A DNA stretch of 64,000 bases from Nitrobacteraceae bacterium AZCC 2146 (GCA_036924855.1 JBAGRP010000001.1:5568001-5632000); one strand, 5' to 3'; shown: positions 16,756 through 26,879, numbered from the stretch's first letter. Numbers and translations: made by a program. Notes: generated by a model not told the origin, from the sequence alone.

Positions 16756-17976
16756 ATGCAAAAGCGTTTGATTACCGGTGCTTTCGGCTTGTCGCTGGCC
16801 GCGCTGACGGCTTTGCCGTCTCTGGCCGCGGACAAGATCAGCGACGATGTCGTCAAGATCGGCATCCTCAACGATCTGTCGGGCATCTACTCCGATTTCA
16901 CCGGCAAGGGTTCCGCGGTCGCGGCCCAGATCGCGATTGACGAGATGGGCGGCAAGGTTCTCGGCGCGCCGATCGAACTGATCGCGGCCGATCACCAGAA
17001 CAAGCCCGACATCGCCGCGAATCTCGCGCGCGAATGGTTCGATCAGGGCAAGGTCGATATGATCGCCGACTTTCCGACCTCTTCCACCGCGCTCGCGGTG
17101 ATGGAGATCGCCAAGCAGAAGAACCGCGTCACGATGCTGTCCGCCGGCGTTGCGATGGCGGCGATTACTGACAAATGCTCGCCGCTCAATGCGCAGTGGA
17201 TGGTCAACACCTACGCGCTCGCCGCCGGCACCGCCAAGGCGCTGCTCAAGGAAGGCAAGAAGAGCTGGTACTTCGTCACGGCTGACTACACCTTCGGCCA
17301 TTCGCTTGAGAAAGACGCTGCCGCGGTCGTCGAGGCGGACGGCGGTAAAGTCCTGGGAACATCGCGTCATCCGTTTCCGGGCGGTGATTTTTCATCCTTC
17401 ATGCTGAAGGCGCAGGCCAGCGGCGCGCAGGTCATCGCGCTCGCCAATGCCGGCAGCGACACGATCAATTCGATCAAGCAGGCTGCCGAATACGGCATCG
17501 GCCGGACCGACAAGCAGGTGATCGCCCCGTTGCTCGCCTACATCACCGACGTCAAGAGCCTCGGGCTCGCCAAGGCGCAGGACATGTACCTGACCGAAGC
17601 GTTCTACTGGGATTACGACGATCGCTCACGCGCCTTTGCCGAGAAATACTTCGCGAAGATGAACCGCATGCCCAGCGCCTCGCAGGCGGCGGTGTATTCG
17701 GCCACGCTGAGCTATCTCAAGGCGATCGAAGGCGCAGGAACCGACGAAGCCGGCGCGGTGATGGCGAAGCTGCGGACCATGACGATCGACGATGCCGTGA
17801 TCCGCAATGGGCATCTCCGCGTCGATGGTGCGCTGGTCCATGACATGCTGCTGCTGCAGGTCAAGAAGCCGGCGGAATCCAAGCGCGACTGGGACTTCTA
17901 CAACGTCAAGGCCGTGCTGAAGGGGGAAGACGTGTTCCCGAAGCCGAGTGACGCGTGCCCGCTCAACAAGAGCTGA
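16756..17976 (+). CDS. ABC transporter substrate-binding protein, Liv type (Peripla_BP_6)
   Basis: The 406-residue precursor has a clear signal peptide (MQKRLITGAFGLSLAALTALPSLA by position) and then the type I binding fold beginning VVKIGILNDLSGIYSDFTGKG. AGG-type ribosome site CAGGAGACGG lies 5-14 nt ahead of the ATG at 16756, which is preferred over in-frame ATGs at 16732 and 16735. The middle (KSWYFVTADYTFGHSLEKDAA..VVEADGGKV) is typical of amide/urea/branched-chain receptors. It lies in the middle of the importer operon. The ligand is not readable from sequence. Confidence 0.9.
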   Translation: MQKRLITGAFGLSLAALTALPSLAADKISDDVVKIGILNDLSGIYSDFTGKGSAVAAQIAIDEMGGKVLGAPIELIAADHQNKPDIAANLAREWFDQGKVDMIADFPTSSTALAVMEIAKQKNRVTMLSAGVAMAAITDKCSPLNAQWMVNTYALAAGTAKALLKEGKKSWYFVTADYTFGHSLEKDAAAVVEADGGKVLGTSRHPFPGGDFSSFMLKAQASGAQVIALANAGSDTINSIKQAAEYGIGRTDKQVIAPLLAYITDVKSLGLAKAQDMYLTEAFYWDYDDRSRAFAEKYFAKMNRMPSASQAAVYSATLSYLKAIEGAGTDEAGAVMAKLRTMTIDDAVIRNGHLRVDGALVHDMLLLQVKKPAESKRDWDFYNVKAVLKGEDVFPKPSDACPLNKS

Positions 17977-17994
17977 CAAAATTGACTGACACGC

Positions 17995-18019
17995 GGGCCT
18001 TCGCTTGACGCGAAGGCCC
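17995..18019 (+). terminator. Intra-operon hairpin between binding-protein and permease genes
   Basis: GGGCCTTCGC and GCGAAGGCCC form a perfect 10-bp stem around TTGAC, 19 nt after the binding-protein stop. No T-run follows. Hairpins at this place in importer operons commonly stabilise the upstream mRNA or attenuate transcription, which gives more binding protein than permease. Confidence 0.6.
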
Positions 18020-18047
18020 TAACGAGACCGCCACCGGTGATGCAGCG

Positions 18048-18950
18048 ATGACGATTTCCCTTCAGGCCTTCATGGCCCAGCTTACCATTGGTCTGATCGG
18101 CGGTTGCTTCTATGCGATGCTGAGCATGGGGCTCGCGATCATTTTTGGCCTGCTCAACATCATCAATTTCACCCATGGCGCGCAGTTCATGATGGCCGCG
18201 TTCCTGGCCTGGATCGGTCTGACGCAGCTTGGTCCCTGGCTCGGCTATCCGAATTTCCAGATCAGTTTCTGGGCTGCGTTGATCATCGTGCCGTTCTGTG
18301 TCGCCGTGATCGGCATGGCGATCGAGCGGCTGCTGCTGCGACGGCTTTATCAGCTCGACCATCTCTATGGGCTGCTGCTGACATTCGGCGTCGCACTGGT
18401 GATGGAGGGCGGTTTCCGTCATGCATTCGGCGTATCGGGGCAGGGCTATGAGCCGCCGGAATTGCTGCAGGGTCCGTTCGACGTCGGCTTCATGCTGCTG
18501 CCGAAATACCGCATCTTCGTGGTCGCCGCCTCGCTGCTGATCTGCTTTGGCACCTGGTATCTGTTCGAGCGCACCAAACTCGGAGCCTATTTGCGCGCCG
18601 GCACGGAAAATCCGCGGCTGCTGCAGGCGTTCGGGATCAACGTGCCGGTGATGATCACGCTGACCTACGGGTTCGGCGTCGCGCTGGCCGGCATCGCCGG
18701 CGTTCTCGCCGCCCCGATCATGCAGATCACGCCACTGATGGGCGGCAATCTCCTCAACATCGTCTTCGCGGTGGTGGTGATCGGCGGGCTCGGTTCAATC
18801 CTTGGCTCGATGATCACGGGTCTTTCGCTGGGCCTGATCGAAGGGCTGACCAAGGTGTTCTATCCGGAAGCGTCGACGGTGGTGGTGTTCGTGATCATGG
18901 CGCTGGTGCTGCTGGTGCGACCAGCCGGCCTGTTCGGCCGTGAGGTCTGA
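18048..18950 (+). CDS. Branched-chain amino-acid type ABC permease (LivH-like)
   Basis: The 300-residue membrane protein has about eight hydrophobic helices and the LivH signatures GCFYAMLSMGLAIIFGLLNIINFTHGAQFM, split here over helices 1-2, and the C-terminal GGLGSILGSMITGL loop. It forms the inner-membrane channel with the following LivM-like protein, whose gene begins 7 nt after this stop. Confidence 0.92.
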   Translation: MTISLQAFMAQLTIGLIGGCFYAMLSMGLAIIFGLLNIINFTHGAQFMMAAFLAWIGLTQLGPWLGYPNFQISFWAALIIVPFCVAVIGMAIERLLLRRLYQLDHLYGLLLTFGVALVMEGGFRHAFGVSGQGYEPPELLQGPFDVGFMLLPKYRIFVVAASLLICFGTWYLFERTKLGAYLRAGTENPRLLQAFGINVPVMITLTYGFGVALAGIAGVLAAPIMQITPLMGGNLLNIVFAVVVIGGLGSILGSMITGLSLGLIEGLTKVFYPEASTVVVFVIMALVLLVRPAGLFGREV

Positions 18951-18957
18951 GGGCAGC

Positions 18958-19977
18958 ATGTCGATCACGCTCAAAATCTTCGGGCTTCTGTTTGCGGCGG
19001 CGCTGGTCGTGCCGTTCGTTCCCGGCATCATCTATCCGATCTTCGTGATGAAGGTGATGTGCTACGGCCTGTTTGCCTGTGCCTTCAATCTGCTGCTCGG
19101 CTTCACCGGCCTGGTGTCGTTCGCGCATGCCGCTTTCCTTGGCAGTGCGGGTTACGTTACCGGCGCGCTGATGATTCGCTTCGGCGCGCATCCGCTCGGC
19201 ATGGTGACGGCGTTTACGCTCGGTGTCGCTGCCGCAGCTCTCGTCGGGCTGGCGATCGGCGGCCTCGCGGTCCGGCGCCGGGGCATCTACTTTGCCATGA
19301 TCACGCTGGCACTGTCGCAGATCGTGTATTTTCTGGCCGTGCAGTTTCGCTGGACCGGCGGCGAGGACGGGTTGCAGGGCATTCCACGGGGCAACCTGCT
19401 GGGCCTCGCTCTCTCTTCCGACACGACGATGTATTACGTGACGCTGTGTCTGTTTTCGGCCGGCTTCCTGTTCGTGTACCGCGTCGTTCATTCGCCATTC
19501 GGACAGATTCTTCAGGCCGTACGCGAGAACGAACCGCGAGCGACATCGCTCGGCTACGATACCGATCGTTTCAGGCTTGCTGCCTTCGTGCTGTCCGCCG
19601 CAGTCGCGGGCTATGCCGGCGCACTGAAGGCGCTGGTGTTCCAGCTGGTGTCGCTGAATGACGTGTCGCTCCACACCTCCACCGAAGTGGTGCTGATGAC
19701 GCTATTGGGCGGGCTCGGAACCATGTTCGGACCGCTGGTCGGCGCGGCACTGGTGGTTGGGCTGCAGAATTATCTGGCCACGATCGGCGATCTCGTCACC
19801 GTGGTGACGGGGCTCATCTTCATCGTCTGCGTTTCGTTCTTTCGGCGCGGCTTTGTCGGCGAATATCTCGAATGGCGCCGCCGTTCTTCACAGCGCGCGA
19901 TGCCGGACGCGGTGGAGGATGAGCAGGCATTGCCCGCCTTCGCCGACACGTCGCGGGCCAGCGCTCACCCGGACTGA
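18958..19977 (+). CDS. Branched-chain amino-acid type ABC permease (LivM-like)
   Basis: The 339-residue permease has the LivM features NLLLGFTGLVSFAHAAFLGSAGY and GGLGTMFGPLVGAAL, about nine membrane helices and a charged cytoplasmic C-terminal tail of ~40 residues. GAGGGC precedes the ATG at 18958; an earlier in-frame ATG at 18940 would overlap the LivH gene. It completes the transporter; the next gene, a DapA-like lyase, starts 55 nt downstream on the same strand. Confidence 0.91.
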   Translation: MSITLKIFGLLFAAALVVPFVPGIIYPIFVMKVMCYGLFACAFNLLLGFTGLVSFAHAAFLGSAGYVTGALMIRFGAHPLGMVTAFTLGVAAAALVGLAIGGLAVRRRGIYFAMITLALSQIVYFLAVQFRWTGGEDGLQGIPRGNLLGLALSSDTTMYYVTLCLFSAGFLFVYRVVHSPFGQILQAVRENEPRATSLGYDTDRFRLAAFVLSAAVAGYAGALKALVFQLVSLNDVSLHTSTEVVLMTLLGGLGTMFGPLVGAALVVGLQNYLATIGDLVTVVTGLIFIVCVSFFRRGFVGEYLEWRRRSSQRAMPDAVEDEQALPAFADTSRASAHPD

Positions 19978-20032
19978 CGCCATTCCGTCTTCCAAAATCA
20001 CTCACAACACCCCAGCAACAAGGATCAACATC

Positions 20033-20929
20033 ATGTGGACAGGCGTCATTCCTGCAGTCACCACCAAATTCAATGCCGACGGCGCGCTCGACCATGCCGA
20101 GATGGAGCGGTGCTTCGCGCTGCAGATGGAGGCCGGTTGCGACGGCATCATCGTCTGCGGTTCTCTCGGCGAAGGCCCGATGCTGTCGCAGGAGGAACGC
20201 ATCGCCGTCCTGAAGACCGCGCAATCCGTCACCGCCGGTAAACCGACGCTGATGACGGTGTCGGAGGCCGGAACGCGCGAAGCCTGCGAGATGGCCCGCA
20301 AGGCCGCCAAGGCTGGCGCATCCGGCCTGATGGTGGTGCCGAGCCCGATCTATCACACCAATCCGAAGGAGACCGTCGCCACGCTGCGTGCGGTAGCCGC
20401 AGCCGGCGATCTGCCGGTGATGATCTATTCCAACCGTCTCGCCTATCGCGTCGACGTGACGCCGGAGATCATGGAAGAGCTGGCATCCGACGCGCGCTTC
20501 GTCGCGGTCAAGGAATCCTCCGACGACATCCGCCGCACGACGGAAATCTTCAATCGTCTGGGTAATCGCTACGCCGTGCTGACCGGTGTCGACAATCTCG
20601 CCTTCGAGGCGCTGACGGCCGGCGCGGTCGGCTGGGTTGCGGGCCTGGTTTGCGCGTTTCCGGCGGAGACGGTCGCGATCTATCGCCTGATCAAGGCTGG
20701 TCGGCTTGCCGAAGCGCTGGAGATTTACCGCTGGTTCAGGCCGTTGCTCGACCTCGATGTCTCGACCTATCTGGTGCAGAACATCAAGCTGGCGGAAGCC
20801 ATCGCGATCCACTCGACCGAGCACGTGCGCGCGCCGCGTCAGCCGCTGAGCGGCGAACGCCGCATGGCGGTGGAGAAAATCGTGCTCGATGCGATCGCCC
20901 GCCGCAATTCGCTGCCTGTCGCCGCATAG
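20033..20929 (+). CDS. Dihydrodipicolinate synthase/N-acetylneuraminate lyase family protein
   Basis: The 298-residue TIM-barrel enzyme has the DapA/NanA layout: WTGVIPAVTTKF at the start, CGSLGEGPML in place of GTTGE, the tyrosine in MIYSNRLAY and the Schiff-base lysine in FVAVKESS. The family makes or cleaves pyruvate aldol adducts or dehydrates keto-acid sugars. Its place after a Liv importer and before a kinase and a phospho-lyase points to a catabolic aldolase or deaminase/dehydratase role rather than lysine synthesis. AAGGA lies about 10 nt ahead of the ATG. Confidence 0.85.
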   Translation: MWTGVIPAVTTKFNADGALDHAEMERCFALQMEAGCDGIIVCGSLGEGPMLSQEERIAVLKTAQSVTAGKPTLMTVSEAGTREACEMARKAAKAGASGLMVVPSPIYHTNPKETVATLRAVAAAGDLPVMIYSNRLAYRVDVTPEIMEELASDARFVAVKESSDDIRRTTEIFNRLGNRYAVLTGVDNLAFEALTAGAVGWVAGLVCAFPAETVAIYRLIKAGRLAEALEIYRWFRPLLDLDVSTYLVQNIKLAEAIAIHSTEHVRAPRQPLSGERRMAVEKIVLDAIARRNSLPVAA

Positions 20930-20982
20930 GAGCTTTCGCGGGAGAGCATTTTACTCTTCGCCGTGAAGCAGATATCCCTTGG

Positions 20983-21007
20983 CCGATCCCGCTGATGGCG
21001 GGATCGG
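20983..21007 (+). terminator. Hairpin between the lyase and kinase genes
   Basis: CCGATCCCGC and GCGGGATCGG form a perfect 10-bp stem around TGATG, 54 nt after the lyase stop. No T-run follows, so it may be an attenuator or an mRNA-stabilising structure rather than a full terminator. Confidence 0.5.
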
Positions 21008-21057
21008 GCACTCATCGCAGGCGATCAAGGTCTGCGATGTGCCCCTTGTGATTGATT

Positions 21058-21084
21058 GGGTCAGGAAGTATCGGGTCAGGAAGT
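21058..21084 (+). repeat. 15-bp-period direct repeat at the kinase start
   Basis: GGGTCAGGAAGT occurs at 21058-21069 and 21073-21084, immediately before the kinase ATG. The period of 15 nt keeps the frame if translation begins at the upstream TTG (21052). Each copy offers a GGA(A) ribosome-binding core. Confidence 0.6.
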
Positions 21085-21093
21085 CATGGCGAT

Positions 21094-22206
21094 ATGACGG
21101 TCGGCAACAGCGGATCCGCCGCGAAGACGGGGCCTTCGGGCAAGCTCGGCGTTCAGTTGATAGAACAGCTGGGTGAATTGCTCGACGTGGCGGCGCCGCC
21201 GGCGGCTATCGAAGACATCGAAAAACTGGCGCTTGCGCATTTCGGGATCGATGCCCGTGCCGTCGCTTTGACCGGAGAGCGGGATCGCAATTTTCATCTG
21301 CAGGACCACAGCAACCGCCATTTCGTGTTGAAGGTCATTCATCCAGCCGAGCCGTCGGCTGTGACTGATCTTCAGAGCCGGCTTCTGCTTCACGTCAATG
21401 CCGTGGCTGCCGATCTGCCGGTGCCGCGTTTGATCCGTCCGCGGGACGCCGATGGTCTGGAATTCATTTGGAAGACGGACGAGCATCCAGAGCGCCGGAT
21501 TCGTTGCCTGACCTATCTTGCCGGGCGCCCGTTGCATCAGGCGGAAACCAGCGCTGCGCAAAGACACAGTCTTGGCGCCTTTCTCGCGGGCCTCGACCTG
21601 GCTCTCGCCGATTTCCGGCATCCCGCGGATGGTTACGATCTGCTCTGGGACATCAAGTCGGCCGGCCAGGTTCGCCCGTTGCTCGCAGAATTGCCGCATC
21701 CGCAGAAAAGGGCGCTCGCGGAAGATGCGCTGGACCGATTCACAGAATACGTCGTTCCGGTGCTGCCGCAATTGCGCAGCCAGGTCATTCACAACGACTT
21801 CAATCCGCACAATGTTCTGGTCGATCCCGCCGACAACGATGTGATCTCGGGGGTGATCGATTTCGGCGACGTCGTGCGCTCGCCTCTGGTGCAGGATCTT
21901 GCTGTCGCCGCGGCCTATCAGGTCGGCCAGCATGGCCATCCGCTGCAGGGAGTCGCCGACATGGCGGCCGGTTTCCACGCCGTCTGTCCGCTTCTGCCCG
22001 AAGAAATCGAATTGCTGCCGGAGATGATTGCCGCGCGGCTTGCGCTGACGATCGCCGTCAGCTCCTGGCGCGCCGCGCGACATCCCGACAATGCTGAATA
22101 TATCCTGCGCAACCAGGGTGCTGCATGGACCGGATTGCAGCGTCTTCAGGAAATATCCCGCGGCGATGCCATTGTTTGGCTTCAGGACCACATCGGAGCA
22201 GCGTGA
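21094..22206 (+). CDS. APH-fold phosphotransferase (hydroxylysine/homoserine-kinase-like)
   Basis: The 370-residue protein has the aminoglycoside-phosphotransferase kinase fold. The lysine strand is HFVLKVIHP, the catalytic loop is VIHNDFNPHNVLVD (Asp and Asn intact) and the magnesium aspartate is in GVIDFGDVV. The family includes choline, homoserine and 5-hydroxylysine kinases. It is followed 4 nt later by a class III PLP enzyme of the phospho-lyase type, the same kinase/lyase pair that degrades 5-hydroxylysine in animals. An amino-alcohol kinase is therefore the preferred role. The ATG at 21094 is chosen; an upstream TTG at 21052 is possible. Confidence 0.82.
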   Translation: MTVGNSGSAAKTGPSGKLGVQLIEQLGELLDVAAPPAAIEDIEKLALAHFGIDARAVALTGERDRNFHLQDHSNRHFVLKVIHPAEPSAVTDLQSRLLLHVNAVAADLPVPRLIRPRDADGLEFIWKTDEHPERRIRCLTYLAGRPLHQAETSAAQRHSLGAFLAGLDLALADFRHPADGYDLLWDIKSAGQVRPLLAELPHPQKRALAEDALDRFTEYVVPVLPQLRSQVIHNDFNPHNVLVDPADNDVISGVIDFGDVVRSPLVQDLAVAAAYQVGQHGHPLQGVADMAAGFHAVCPLLPEEIELLPEMIAARLALTIAVSSWRAARHPDNAEYILRNQGAAWTGLQRLQEISRGDAIVWLQDHIGAA

Positions 22207-22210
22207 TACG

Positions 22211-23548
22211 ATGACGATGATCAATTCATTCGACGCTGCGGCGGCCACAGACATGTCGCAGCGCGACCGCGCGCTGGTCGAACGGCGCGAGCGCCTGCTT
22301 GGTCCCGCGTACCGGCTGTTCTATGCCAATCCGGTCCATCTGGTGCGCGGCGAGGGCGTCTGGCTGTACGACGCCGATGGCAGCGCCTATCTCGACGTCT
22401 ACAACAACGTCGCCAGCGTCGGGCATTGCCATCCCCATGTCGTGGAAGCCCTGAGCCGGCAGGCCGCCACGCTCAATACGCACACCCGTTACCTGACCGA
22501 CGGAATCCTCGATTATGCCGAGCGTTTGCTTGGCTATTTTCCCGAAGAACTCGCGCATGTGATGTTCACCTGCACCGGCAGCGAGGCGAACGATCTGGCC
22601 TATCGTGCCGCGCGGACCTTCACCGGCGGCACCGGCGTGATTATCACGCAGCTGGCCTATCACGGCGTGACCATCGCCATCTCGGAAATGTCGCCGTCGC
22701 TGGGCGACGGCATTGTGCTTCCACCGCATGTCCGTACCGTGCCCGCGCCAAATGCCTATCACGCTGGCGGTGGCGATGTCGGCGAAGCCTTTGCCGCGCA
22801 CGTCCGGCTTGCGATTGCCGACATGAAAGCGCACGGCATCAAGCCCGCGGCACTGCTGGTCGATACGATCTTTTCAAGCGACGGGGTGCTGTCCGGTCCC
22901 GCAGGTTTTCTCGCCCCGGCGGCGGCCGCGATCCGCGAAGCCGGCGGGCTTCTGATTGCCGACGAAGTGCAGCCCGGGTTCGGCCGAACCGGTGAAGGCA
23001 TGTGGGGCTTTTCGCGTCACGGCGTCGTGCCGGACATCGTCACCATGGGTAAGCCGATGGGTAATGGCCATCCGATGGCCGGCCTGGTCGCGCGCCCGGA
23101 AATCCTGGAAACATTCGGCAAACGAACCCGCTACTTCAACACGTTTGGCGGCAATCCGGTTTCCTGCGCGGTCGGCATGGCGGTGCTCGACGTGATCGAG
23201 CAGAGCCATCTGATCGCAAACGCAAAAGACGTGGGCAGCTATCTTCGTGATGAATTGCGCGGCCTGGCGACGCGGCACGAGATGATCGGCGACGTTCGCG
23301 GTGCAGGTCTGTTTATCGGTGTCGAACTGGTGACGGACCGCACGACGCGCAGTCCCGCGACAGCGGCCACGGCGCGCCTCGTCAACGGGCTTCGGGAAAA
23401 ACGCGTCCTGATCAGCGCGGCGGGCCTGCACGCGAACGTCTTGAAAATCCGTCCGCCGCTGGTGTTTTCGCGCGGAAATGCCGACCGTTTCCTTTCATCT
23501 CTCGATGAAGTGTTGTCGGATGTCTCAGCCACAAGCGCGCATGGCTGA
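22211..23548 (+). CDS. Class III PLP enzyme, amino-alcohol-phosphate phospho-lyase type (AGXT2L-like)
   Basis: The 445-residue fold type I PLP enzyme shows GHCHPHVVEA, TGSEANDLA, the PLP aspartate in LIADEVQPGFGRTG and the lysine in VTMGKPMGNGHPMAG. The GKPMGNGHP form of the lysine loop is characteristic of ethanolamine-phosphate and 5-phosphohydroxylysine phospho-lyases; the GABA transaminase at 33280-34557 instead has AKSLAGG. These enzymes release phosphate and ammonia and leave an aldehyde. It follows the APH-fold kinase by 4 nt, so kinase and lyase form a two-step module. Substrate choice (ethanolamine, hydroxylysine or another amino alcohol) is open. Confidence 0.85.
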   Translation: MTMINSFDAAAATDMSQRDRALVERRERLLGPAYRLFYANPVHLVRGEGVWLYDADGSAYLDVYNNVASVGHCHPHVVEALSRQAATLNTHTRYLTDGILDYAERLLGYFPEELAHVMFTCTGSEANDLAYRAARTFTGGTGVIITQLAYHGVTIAISEMSPSLGDGIVLPPHVRTVPAPNAYHAGGGDVGEAFAAHVRLAIADMKAHGIKPAALLVDTIFSSDGVLSGPAGFLAPAAAAIREAGGLLIADEVQPGFGRTGEGMWGFSRHGVVPDIVTMGKPMGNGHPMAGLVARPEILETFGKRTRYFNTFGGNPVSCAVGMAVLDVIEQSHLIANAKDVGSYLRDELRGLATRHEMIGDVRGAGLFIGVELVTDRTTRSPATAATARLVNGLREKRVLISAAGLHANVLKIRPPLVFSRGNADRFLSSLDEVLSDVSATSAHG

Positions 23549-23598
23549 GATCGGCCATCGTCACGTATTCCGGAGTGCGGCCGCTTTTCGATAGTCCT

Positions 23599-23615
23599 TC
23601 CCGCGTCACGCGGGA
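23599..23615. terminator. Hairpin between convergent phospho-lyase and LivF genes
   Basis: TCCCGCG and CGCGGGA pair around TCA, in the 67-nt gap between two convergent genes and directly after the LivF stop on the minus strand. The position suits a bidirectional terminator, though T-runs are weak. Confidence 0.4.
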
Positions 23616-24309
23616 TCACACCCCGAGATAAACCTGACGAATGTATTCGTCGCCCGCCAGCTCGGTTGGTTTGCCCTCGCGGATGGTGCGGCCGTGCTCC
23701 AGAACATAGACGCGGTCGGCGATCCGCAGCGTCGAGTTGGCGTCCTGCTCGACAATCAGGATGGCGGTGCCGTCCTTTCTTATCTGCTGGATCGAATCGA
23801 AGATCAGTCCCTTCAACCGCGGCGCGATGCCGACCGAGGGCTCGTCGAGCAGCAGCAGTTCCGGGCGGCCCATCAGCGCGCGGCCGATCGCCACCATCTG
23901 TTGCTCGCCGCCGGACAGGGTGCTGGATTGCTGCCACTGCCGCTCCCGCAGCACCGGAAACAGCGTGAATACGCGCTCCAGATCGCTGGTGATCTCGGCA
24001 CTGTTCTTGCGCAGATAAGCGCCGAGTTGCAGGTTTTTCAGCACTGACAATTCCGAGAACAGTTTTCGCCCCTCGGGGCAGTGGCAGATGCCGCGCGCCA
24101 CGACATTGTAAGGTTCGATCGCGTGCAGCGACTGGCCCTTGAAGGCCAGCGTGCCCTGCGACGCGATGGAGCGCGAGATCGCCTTCAGCAGCGTGGTCTT
24201 GCCGGCACCGTTGGGGCCGAGCACGCCGACAAGTTCACCCTTCTCGACCCTGATCGAAACCGATTCGATGGCGAGCGCCTTGCCGTAGCTGACGCGCAGG
24301 TCGGAGACT

Positions 24310-24323
<14 letters not shown>
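23616..24323 (-). CDS. livF: Branched-chain amino-acid ABC transporter ATP-binding protein (LivF)
   Basis: The 235-residue ATPase has a normal Walker A (GPNGAGKTT), CHCPEGRKLF, signature LSGGEQQM, Walker B LLLLDEPSVGIAP and LIVEQDANS in the switch region, the LivF pattern. It overlaps the LivG gene by 14 nt. It is the last gene of a minus-strand importer set (binding protein, livH, livM, livG, livF) that is complete and separate from the plus-strand Liv-type system. Confidence 0.92.
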
Positions 24324-25049
<726 letters not shown>

Positions 25050-25053
<4 letters not shown>

Positions 25054-25979
25054 CGCAGCCGCTCCGTCAGCCGGCGCCACAGCGGCGCGATCAGTCCGTT
25101 CGGCAGGAAGAACAGGATCAGCATCAGCGTCAGCGTGTAGATCCACAGCCGGTATTCGCCGAAGCCGCGCAGCATCTCCGTGAGCAGCGTGAGCAGGATC
25201 GCCGCCACCGCGGCGCCGTAGATCGAGCCGATGCCGCCGACATAGACCATGATGATGACGGTGATGGAGACCACTACCGAGAACAATGGCGGGCTGACCT
25301 GGAGCTGATAATGCGCGTAGAGCGCGCCGCCGAGACCGGCGAAACCGGCTGATATCATCAACGAGGCGATCTTGTAGAAGGTGACGTTGATGCCGGCGGC
25401 TTGGCAGGTCGCCTCGTCGCCGCGGATGGCGCGCAGCAGCAGGCCCCAATGTGATTGTGCCAGCAGGGTCAGGACGATCACCGTGATGACGAGCACGGCG
25501 AGCACGAACCAGTAATAATGCAGCGGCGATCTGATCAGCGGATCGAGACCGTAGAGCCCTTCCTCGCCGCCGGTGTATTCCCAGAAGATCAGGCACAGGC
25601 GCTGCAGGATCGCCGAGGCCGACAGCATCGCCAGCGCAAAATAAGGTCCGCGCAGCCGAAGCGTGGGAAATCCGACCAGCAGGCTGAAGGCGATGGCGAC
25701 GCCGACGGCTGTCGGCAGGCTGAGCCAGGGGTTGGTGGACCAGATGGTGGCGAGAAAGCCCGCGGTATAGGCGCCGGCGCCGATGAACAGCGAGTGGCCG
25801 AAATTCTCCCGGCCGGTGAGGCCGGACATGAAGTCCCAGCTCGAGGCCCAGATGCCGTAGATGGCGCAGACGGTGAGCACGCCGGTCAGGTAGTTGCTGG
25901 ATACGAACATCGGCGCCAGCGCCAGAATGGCGACGAGGACGATGGCGCCAGCGATATCAATCAATGAAATGCGCCGCAT
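25050..25979 (-). CDS. livM: Branched-chain amino-acid ABC permease (LivM)
   Basis: The 309-residue membrane protein carries DFMSGLTGRENFGHSLFIGAGAY and the C-terminal YVGGIGSIYGAAVAAIL contact region of LivM. About nine to ten helices are visible. It starts 1 nt after the livH stop, and its own stop overlaps the livG start, so translation is coupled across the set. Confidence 0.92.
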
Positions 25980-25980
25980 G

Positions 25981-26835
25981 TCAGAACGCCGCCCGTCGAC
26001 CGAGAATTCCGGACGGCCGTATCATCAATGTGATGACGACGGCGACGAGCGACACCAGTTCTGTCCACGAGGTCGAGATCAGGTAAGCGACGATGGTTTC
26101 GGAATAGCCGAGGATCAGCGACGCGATGATGCTGCCGGGGATCGAGCCCAGCCCGCCGACGATCACGATGGCGAAGGCCTTGACCATCGGCAGCAGCCCC
26201 ATGGACGGCTGCACCGTGAGGAACGGCGATACCAGCACGCCCGCCAGCGCCGCCGTGCCTGCGGAGATCGCGATCACGATCGAAAAAATGCGGTTGGTGG
26301 GGATTCCCATATACTGCGCGGCTTCCGGGTCCTGCGACACCGCGAGGATGGCGGCGCCGAGCCTTGTGCGCTGGATGAACAGCCACAGCGTCAGCAGCAC
26401 CAGCACACCGGCGACGAGGGCGAGCAGCCGCTGGCCGCTGATATCGACCCCGCCGATCGACATCTTTTCGGCGACGAAGGACGGCACATTGCGATATTCC
26501 GAGCCGAAAATCAGGAACAGCGCCTGTTCGACGGCCAGCGAGACCGCCAGCGTGATCATCAGCACCGCGAGCTGCGATTGCCGCAATGGGCGCACCAGAA
26601 ACCGCTCCATGACGACGCCAAATCCCGCCACCAGCAGCACCGCGAGCGGGGCTGCGAGAAACAGCGGGATCTTCAAGAGCGAGGTGAGCACATAGGCGGC
26701 ATAGGCGCCGAGCGCGTAGAACGAGCCATGGGCCAGATTGAGGATGCGGGCGACACCGAAGATGAGCGTAAATCCCACGGCCAGCATCGCATAGATCGCG
26801 CTCGAAACCGCGCCGTAGATCAGTATCTGAAGCAT
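25981..26835 (-). CDS. livH: Branched-chain amino-acid ABC permease (LivH)
   Basis: The 284-residue permease begins ILIYGAVSSAIYAMLAVGF and has RILNLAHGSFYALGAYAAY and the GGLGSIPGSIIASL cytoplasmic loop, all LivH features. Eight hydrophobic helices are visible. It is separated from the upstream binding-protein gene by a 191-nt gap holding one copy of the dispersed palindromic repeat, which may lower expression of the membrane components relative to the binding protein. Confidence 0.92.
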   Translation of the reverse strand: MLQILIYGAVSSAIYAMLAVGFTLIFGVARILNLAHGSFYALGAYAAYVLTSLLKIPLFLAAPLAVLLVAGFGVVMERFLVRPLRQSQLAVLMITLAVSLAVEQALFLIFGSEYRNVPSFVAEKMSIGGVDISGQRLLALVAGVLVLLTLWLFIQRTRLGAAILAVSQDPEAAQYMGIPTNRIFSIVIAISAGTAALAGVLVSPFLTVQPSMGLLPMVKAFAIVIVGGLGSIPGSIIASLILGYSETIVAYLISTSWTELVSLVAVVITLMIRPSGILGRRAAF

Positions 26836-26879
26836 GAGGTCCCGCTGTTGATGCCCGGAAAGTGGAAGGTCGAACGCGT

